A stretch of 35,942 nt of DNA from Spirochaetaceae bacterium (lineage in GTDB: Bacteria; Spirochaetota; Spirochaetia; Treponematales; Treponemataceae). How positions within the stretch are numbered: the stretch's first letter is position 1; every line of letters begins with the position of its first letter. Location of the stretch: NCBI GenBank assembly GCA_017936345.1, contig JAGBFT010000005.1, positions 1 to 35,942 on the forward strand, read 5' to 3'. This document shows positions 32,246 through 35,942 of this stretch, piece after piece. Both the position numbers and the translations under genes were made by a program. Under the pieces are notes generated by a model, which searched no databases, was not told where the DNA came from, and saw only the letters and a list, made by a program, of their open reading frames with translations.

Positions 32246-32698
32246 ATGAACTCAAAGAAATTTTTTGTTCTTGGCTTGTTGATGGCCATGTTTTTTGGTT
32301 CACTCGGCGCACAAACTGCTAAGTCTGCCCCTGTGTATGTTTCAACTTCAGTAAAAGGCTTGGGTGCTCCAGTCTTGGCCATTACGGTGGACACTCCACA
32401 GTCAATCTTAGACTGGTTTGAAGAGCATGGTATGGCTGTGGACACAGTGGGAACCACCCTGGTCTCCATGCCAGTGTCATACCGCAATGAATTGCGTAAA
32501 CTCTATGCTGACAATAAATATTCAGAGGAGCTACGAAAACTGGCAGTGGATGCGTTGAAAGGATACCTGACACCCAATGTGATAGAAACAGTTTCTACCA
32601 CATATGGTCCTTTTACCTGGACAGTGTCCTACAATAATGAGGAAGAAGAAAAGCTGGTTGCTCCTCACAGCCACGACCGCAATTCAGGCGACTGGTAG
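32246..32698 (+). CDS. Hypothetical exported protein
   Basis: A 150-aa protein with a signal peptide (MNSKKFFVLGLLMAMFFGSLGA, cleavage near 22). The mature part has no recognised family: a short beta-rich start (VYVSTSVKGLGAPVLAITV), a helical middle (DWFEEHGMAV, YRNELRKLYADNKYSEELRKL), then a beta-like stretch and an acidic/His-rich tail (EEEEKLVAPHSHDRNSGDW). It is probably periplasmic. A perfect AGGAGG lies 5 nt before the ATG. It is a stand-alone gene with its own terminator, convergent with the truncated regulator gene. Confidence 0.7.
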   Translation: MNSKKFFVLGLLMAMFFGSLGAQTAKSAPVYVSTSVKGLGAPVLAITVDTPQSILDWFEEHGMAVDTVGTTLVSMPVSYRNELRKLYADNKYSEELRKLAVDALKGYLTPNVIETVSTTYGPFTWTVSYNNEEEEKLVAPHSHDRNSGDW

Positions 32699-32706
32699 GC
32701 GAGGAA

Positions 32707-32752
32707 AGGGCTGTTCTTTGGGTTTGCAATTCCATTGAGAACAGCCCTCTTT
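32707..32752 (+). terminator. Terminator of the exported-protein gene
   Basis: A perfect 11-bp stem, AGGGCTGTTCT (32707-32717) with 32738-32748, a 20-nt loop, then CTTTTAG. Confidence 0.8.
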
Positions 32753-32762
32753 TAGTTTAGAT

Positions 32763-33245
32763 TCAATTGAAAGTATTGTTTGATTCAGAAAATATGTATC
32801 CGATATTGCGAATGGTATTGATGTAGCCTCTTGGATTTTGAGGTGTTTTTAGCTTTTTCCTTAGCCAAGAAATGTGGGTATAAATGGTTCCCGAGGAAAT
32901 TATTTCCCCATAGCCCCAAACAACACGCATTAAATCTTGGGTAGAAACTATTTCCTCTCGATGAAGTATGAGGTACATCAATAATTTGCACTCCATGTAA
33001 GAGAGGGGAACAGGAATGCCGTCTTTTAAAAGTTGTGCCCGTGTAAAAACCAATCTAAAGGGACCAAAATCAAAGCTTGGGTGGTGTACAAAATCAGAAA
33101 AAAAGTCCCTTGCGGGAATTTGTAAGGTATGCAAGGCTTCATCTTCATTTGCTACGACTGTAACATCGTATCCTGCTCCACGGAGCCTACTCGCAAGGAT
33201 GTCTCCCTGTTTTTTTTCCTGATTGATAATGAGAATTCTTTCCAT
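32763..33245 (-). CDS. OmpR-family DNA-binding regulator with truncated receiver domain
   Basis: 160 aa. Residues 1-43 look like the first half of a receiver domain (MERILIINQ strand, helix, YDVTVV strand, NEDEALHTL helix). The acidic pocket is lost (N8-Q9 instead of D-D), and the phospho-Asp strand and everything to helix 5 are missing. From about residue 58 a complete OmpR winged-helix follows (FGPFRLVFTRAQLL, SYMECKLLMYLI, TIYTHISWLRKKL, RNIGYIF). It cannot be phosphorylated in the usual way. It is third in line after phoB-phoR, but has its own promoter in the 39-nt gap and no ribosome site. Confidence 0.85.
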   Translation of the reverse strand: MERILIINQEKKQGDILASRLRGAGYDVTVVANEDEALHTLQIPARDFFSDFVHHPSFDFGPFRLVFTRAQLLKDGIPVPLSYMECKLLMYLILHREEIVSTQDLMRVVWGYGEIISSGTIYTHISWLRKKLKTPQNPRGYINTIRNIGYIFSESNNTFN

Positions 33246-33252
33246 GGTTTAA

Positions 33253-33282
33253 ATGATAGTGTTGAGGCACACTGTTTTTCAA
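33253..33282 (-). promoter_or_regulatory. Promoter of the truncated regulator (predicted leaderless)
   Basis: Minus strand: -35 TTGAAA (33277-33282), an 18-nt spacer, and -10 TATCAT (33253-33258), ending 7 nt before the ATG. It begins 3 nt after the histidine-kinase stop and fills the intergenic gap. Confidence 0.6.
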
Positions 33283-33284
33283 AT

Positions 33285-34775
33285 CTAGACTGGCAATTCA
33301 ATTTCAAATCGTGCTCCAGATTTGCCGTCCTTGCGGTTGCAGGCTTTAATCTTTCCTCCGTGAAGGTTAACAATATGGTGCACAATGGCAAGTCCCAGTC
33401 CTGTTCCACCTGTTTCCCTGCTCCGTCCCTTGTCCACACGAAAAAATCGCTCAAAAACTCGTTTCTGGTATTCTACTGGAATACCGTTTCCCGTATCTTC
33501 TATTACAATCTTAACTCGAGATTGTTCTCTATTTGCAGAAATTTGAACGTGAGACCCTTCTGGACAATATTTTACGGAATTGTTTACGATATTGCCTATG
33601 GCCTGACTCATAAGACCAGGGTTGGCAGTTAGATAAATAACTGTATCTTGTGGGAATGATTCGTAGTCAATGGAAATACCTTTTGACTGGGCTAAAAAAC
33701 CTTGCTCTGCCAATACATCGGCAACTATATCCATGAAATTAACTGGTTGTACTTCAACCTTTGCCCCTGATTGTTCCAGTCGTGACAGGGTTAAAAGGTC
33801 GTCTATAATATTGTTCAGCCGGACGGATTGTTGAGACATAATGTCCAAAAAATGCTGGGCTGTGTCCTTGTCGTTCAAGGCTCCATCCTGAAGAGTCTCT
33901 ATAAATCCTGTAATGGCGGTGACAGGGGTTTTTAATTCGTGAGATACATTTGCAACAAAATCTTTTCTTACCCGCTCCAATCTCCGCAGCTCATCCCGAC
34001 TTTGGGATAAATCTTGAATATTTTGCTGGAGGGTTTTCCCCATGGATTCAATATTATCTGCCAATTCCACAAATTCTCGTGGGGATGTAACTATGGGTTT
34101 ATAGTCGAAATCACCCTTTTCGTAGTGATGTGCCGTTTCCTTTAGTTCGTTGAGGGGACGAAGAATCTTTGCTGCAATAACAAAGGATACTATCAATACA
34201 ACTGTAAGAACGAGAAGCATGGAAAAAATACTGTCTTGTCTTACGTTGGAAGAAAAGAATACGTTTCTCCTGATGGGTATAGAAAGGCGGAGAGCCATGT
34301 TCCTTCCTTGAGTAACAAGAGGAATGGCGTAGTAAATCTGCGTTTCGTGGTAAACAGAGCTTATTCTAATCTCTGAGGCTTCTCTTCCAGCCAGGGCTTC
34401 CCGCACTTCGTGTCGATTGCTATGATTTTCCATGGTGGATAGCTCCACGTCGGAATCTGCCACCACTGTACCGTCCTTGTCAATAATGGTAATCCGAAAA
34501 TCTGCATCATGGGAGGCCGTTTCTCTCACTAGCCTATCTATGGAATGAAAAAATAGCTCCTGATTTTCTTTTAGAGGTTCTAGCTGCTGATTTTGAATTA
34601 GTTGCTCAATCACGTAGGCAAAGGTTCTAAGGTTTTCCGTAGTTTGGATATTGGCTGTTTTTTCTAGGGTACTTAGGGTAATCATGATAAAAAAAACGAC
34701 CCCACCACAGAGTGTAAGTCCATTGATGAGAAACAGATAGTGAGGAGTAGAAAGGGGGCGCTTCTTATTAGTCAC
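33285..34775 (-). CDS. phoR: Sensor histidine kinase, PhoR-like
   Basis: 496 aa. TM1 (about residues 13-36), a periplasmic sensor region of about 145 residues (PAS/Cache-like, ITIIDKDGTVVADSD), TM2 (183-203), HAMP (204-257), the phospho-acceptor H-box FVANVSHELKTPVTAI (H279), N-box NIVNNSVKYCPEG, G1 DTGNGI and G2 GGTGLGLAI. It is therefore a complete kinase for the adjacent PhoB-like regulator. The start is a GTG overlapping the phoB stop by 8 nt. The phosphate-sensing role is inferred from family resemblance; no pst genes are visible. Confidence 0.88.
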   Translation of the reverse strand: MTNKKRPLSTPHYLFLINGLTLCGGVVFFIMITLSTLEKTANIQTTENLRTFAYVIEQLIQNQQLEPLKENQELFFHSIDRLVRETASHDADFRITIIDKDGTVVADSDVELSTMENHSNRHEVREALAGREASEIRISSVYHETQIYYAIPLVTQGRNMALRLSIPIRRNVFFSSNVRQDSIFSMLLVLTVVLIVSFVIAAKILRPLNELKETAHHYEKGDFDYKPIVTSPREFVELADNIESMGKTLQQNIQDLSQSRDELRRLERVRKDFVANVSHELKTPVTAITGFIETLQDGALNDKDTAQHFLDIMSQQSVRLNNIIDDLLTLSRLEQSGAKVEVQPVNFMDIVADVLAEQGFLAQSKGISIDYESFPQDTVIYLTANPGLMSQAIGNIVNNSVKYCPEGSHVQISANREQSRVKIVIEDTGNGIPVEYQKRVFERFFRVDKGRSRETGGTGLGLAIVHHIVNLHGGKIKACNRKDGKSGARFEIELPV

Positions 34776-35502
34776 CTACTTCGAAGACCTCTACAAAGCG
34801 GTATCCCACACCACGAACAGTCTCTATCATGTTTGCTATTGCAGGAGAATCAGCTGCTTCTGCCAGTTTTTTTCTGATGCTAAGAATTTGCACGTCGATG
34901 GAACGTTCTGTAACAGGATAGGATGCTCCCTTGATGTCGTTAATAATCTGGATACGGGAAAAAACTTGTCCCGGATGGCGTGCCAAGTGGTACAGGATGG
35001 AAAATTCCGTGGCGGAAAAAATAATGGGAACTCCCTTGTAGCTTGCCTCGAATTTCTGCGGGATGATTTGAAGACCATGGATATGAACTGTGTGGGTTCC
35101 TCTCTGGTTGGAAGCTCTATCTTGTCCATTTTGTACTTGGAATCGGCGGAGAGCACTTTTTACCCTTGCCACAAGAACTTTTGGGGAAAAGGGCTTTGTG
35201 ATGTAGTCGTCAGCTCCCAGTTCCAAACCAGAAACAATGTCTGAGTCGGAAGTCTTTGCTGTAGCCATGATAATGGGGATATGGGCTGTGACTGCATCGT
35301 TCCGTAGGATACGACAGACATCAAAGCCTCCCATGTCAGGAAGCATGAGGTCTAAAATGATGAGATTTGGCTTTTCTGTACGAGCCAACTCCAAGGCTCT
35401 CTCTCCATTTTCTGCGGCCAAAACGGTAAAACCTTCTTTCTGAAGATTGTATCGAATCAACTCAATGATGGGCTGTTCATCGTCAACTACAAGAATGGTC
35501 AT
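34768..35502 (-). CDS. phoB: Response regulator, PhoB/OmpR family
   Basis: 244 aa. A complete receiver domain: acidic pair D7-D8, phospho-Asp D51 in LIILDLMLPD, and K103 in ITKPFSP. A linker with an RASNQRGTH stretch follows, then an OmpR winged-helix effector (FSATEFSILYHLARHPG, VDVQILSIRKKL-like, RGVGYRFVE). It is the target of the overlapping kinase. A -10 TACAAT ends 6 nt before the ATG; the only nearby GAGG is too close to act as a ribosome site, so a leaderless start is likely. Pho boxes were not recognised. Confidence 0.88.
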   Translation of the reverse strand: MTILVVDDEQPIIELIRYNLQKEGFTVLAAENGERALELARTEKPNLIILDLMLPDMGGFDVCRILRNDAVTAHIPIIMATAKTSDSDIVSGLELGADDYITKPFSPKVLVARVKSALRRFQVQNGQDRASNQRGTHTVHIHGLQIIPQKFEASYKGVPIIFSATEFSILYHLARHPGQVFSRIQIINDIKGASYPVTERSIDVQILSIRKKLAEAADSPAIANMIETVRGVGYRFVEVFEVGD

Positions 35503-35508
35503 ACCTCG

Positions 35509-35537
35509 ATTGTACTCCTAAATTTTTATTTTGTGTA
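35509..35537 (-). promoter_or_regulatory. phoB promoter (predicted leaderless)
   Basis: Minus strand: -35 TACACA (35532-35537, four of six), a 17-nt spacer, and -10 TACAAT (35509-35514), ending 6 nt before the ATG at 35502. The rest of the gap to 35656 shows no gene. Confidence 0.45.
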
Positions 35538-35656
35538 GACAATTTTGTTTCAACCGTATTGCTTCTTTGATGGAAGTTTGACTTTTCTTTATTATGGATG
35601 GCATCAGCTATGATTTTACAGAAGCTAGACAAAGTGCCGGGATGGGCTGCACGGAA

Positions 35657-35942
35657 CTACGGCTCTGGTTGAATCAAGTCTCGAATAGTTTCCAAAGGAA
35701 GGTTTGTGCACAGCTGAATTTGTTCCTCAGGCAATCCTATCGATATCATTGTCCGTGCTGTCTCCAGCTTGGTTTCGTAGGCTCCACGTTCCAGCCCGAT
35801 GGAGATGCCTTCTTCTCGACCTTCTTTCCGGCCAGTTGCCAGCCCTACGAAAAGCCCGTCCTCGTAGGCCTCCTCCTTCAGTACTGCCATGTCAGTGGCG
35901 TAGTCGTATTCTGTCATCAGGATGCTCAAAACCTCACCTCCC
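35657..35942 (-). CDS. C-terminal part of an Rpn/PD-(D/E)XK nuclease-family putative transposase (cut by right edge)
   Basis: The frame is open to the window edge (upstream codons read G-G-E-V-L), so the TTG at 35929 is not a start. The visible 95 residues carry the tail typical of Rpn-type proteins: a short lead (SILMTEYDYATDMAVLKEEAYEDG), a Gly/Arg/Glu repeat-like coil (GRKEGREEGISIGLERGAYE), then the small helical end ARTMISIGLPEEQIQL…LPLETIRDLI. The nuclease core is outside the window. Such genes are multi-copy in many treponemes and are linked to recombination. Confidence 0.75.
   Translation of the reverse strand, partial: GGEVLSILMTEYDYATDMAVLKEEAYEDGLFVGLATGRKEGREEGISIGLERGAYETKLETARTMISIGLPEEQIQLCTNLPLETIRDLIQPEP

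Noticed and set aside
1-35942. tRNA, rRNA, CRISPR arrays or complete insertion sequences
   Set aside because: None recognised on either strand; only the Rpn-type fragment at the right edge suggests mobile DNA.

Overview
The window (35,942 bp, moderately AT-rich) looks like the replication-origin region and flanking chromosome of a Treponema-like spirochaete. The reasons are the compact minus-strand block dnaA-dnaN-recF-DUF721 (the Treponema order), the archaeal-type single-gene PheRS beta subunit (about 570 aa) known from spirochaetes, several outer-membrane beta-barrel candidates, a chemoreceptor with a flagellar-type promoter, and the tail of an Rpn/PD-(D/E)XK 'transposase' of the kind abundant in Treponema. 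The assignment is inference from gene content; no rRNA or tRNA gene is visible.

Left part (1-10,300): on the minus strand dnaA, dnaN, recF, a DciA-like DUF721 gene, rpmH, rnpA, yidD and yidC (cut by the left edge) run away from the origin. gyrB and gyrA run the other way. A well-formed oriC lies between dnaA and dnaN: four perfect TTTTCCACA boxes, an AT-rich stretch and a DnaA-trio element. The dnaA and gyrB promoters interpenetrate. Three parS centromere sites lie downstream of gyrA, 6 kb from oriC.

Middle part (10,300-24,400): argA-type N-acetylglutamate synthase, an outer-membrane protein translationally coupled to arginase, pyrE, an FMN-dependent alpha-hydroxy-acid oxidase overlapping a phosphofructokinase, a DUF362/ferredoxin protein, birA with mtnN, a candidate tiny RNA, a YugP-type zinc protease, a small beta-barrel, and the run pepF-tcdA-arsC-like.

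Right part (24,400-35,942): a gadB-gadC glutamate-dependent acid-resistance operon, a six-TM chemoreceptor, pheT, queH, a small exported protein with a possible RNA switch in its leader, a phoB-phoR two-component operon followed by a regulator whose receiver domain is mostly deleted, and the Rpn fragment at the right edge. Arginase, N-acetylglutamate synthase and GadB/GadC all handle arginine or glutamate, so nitrogen and acid physiology is a theme, although they are separate transcription units.

The most notable signals are regulatory. Five genes (dnaA, argA, pyrE, phoB and the truncated regulator) have a -10 hexamer ending 6-7 nt before the ATG and no usable Shine-Dalgarno sequence, which predicts leaderless mRNAs. 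A near-consensus promoter drives a roughly 60-nt transcript whose terminator loop carries the anti-SD sequence CCTCCTTT. There is a 40-bp perfect palindrome upstream of argA, and a cluster of four DnaA-box-like sites inside pepF. All of these were read by eye and need experimental or computational checking.
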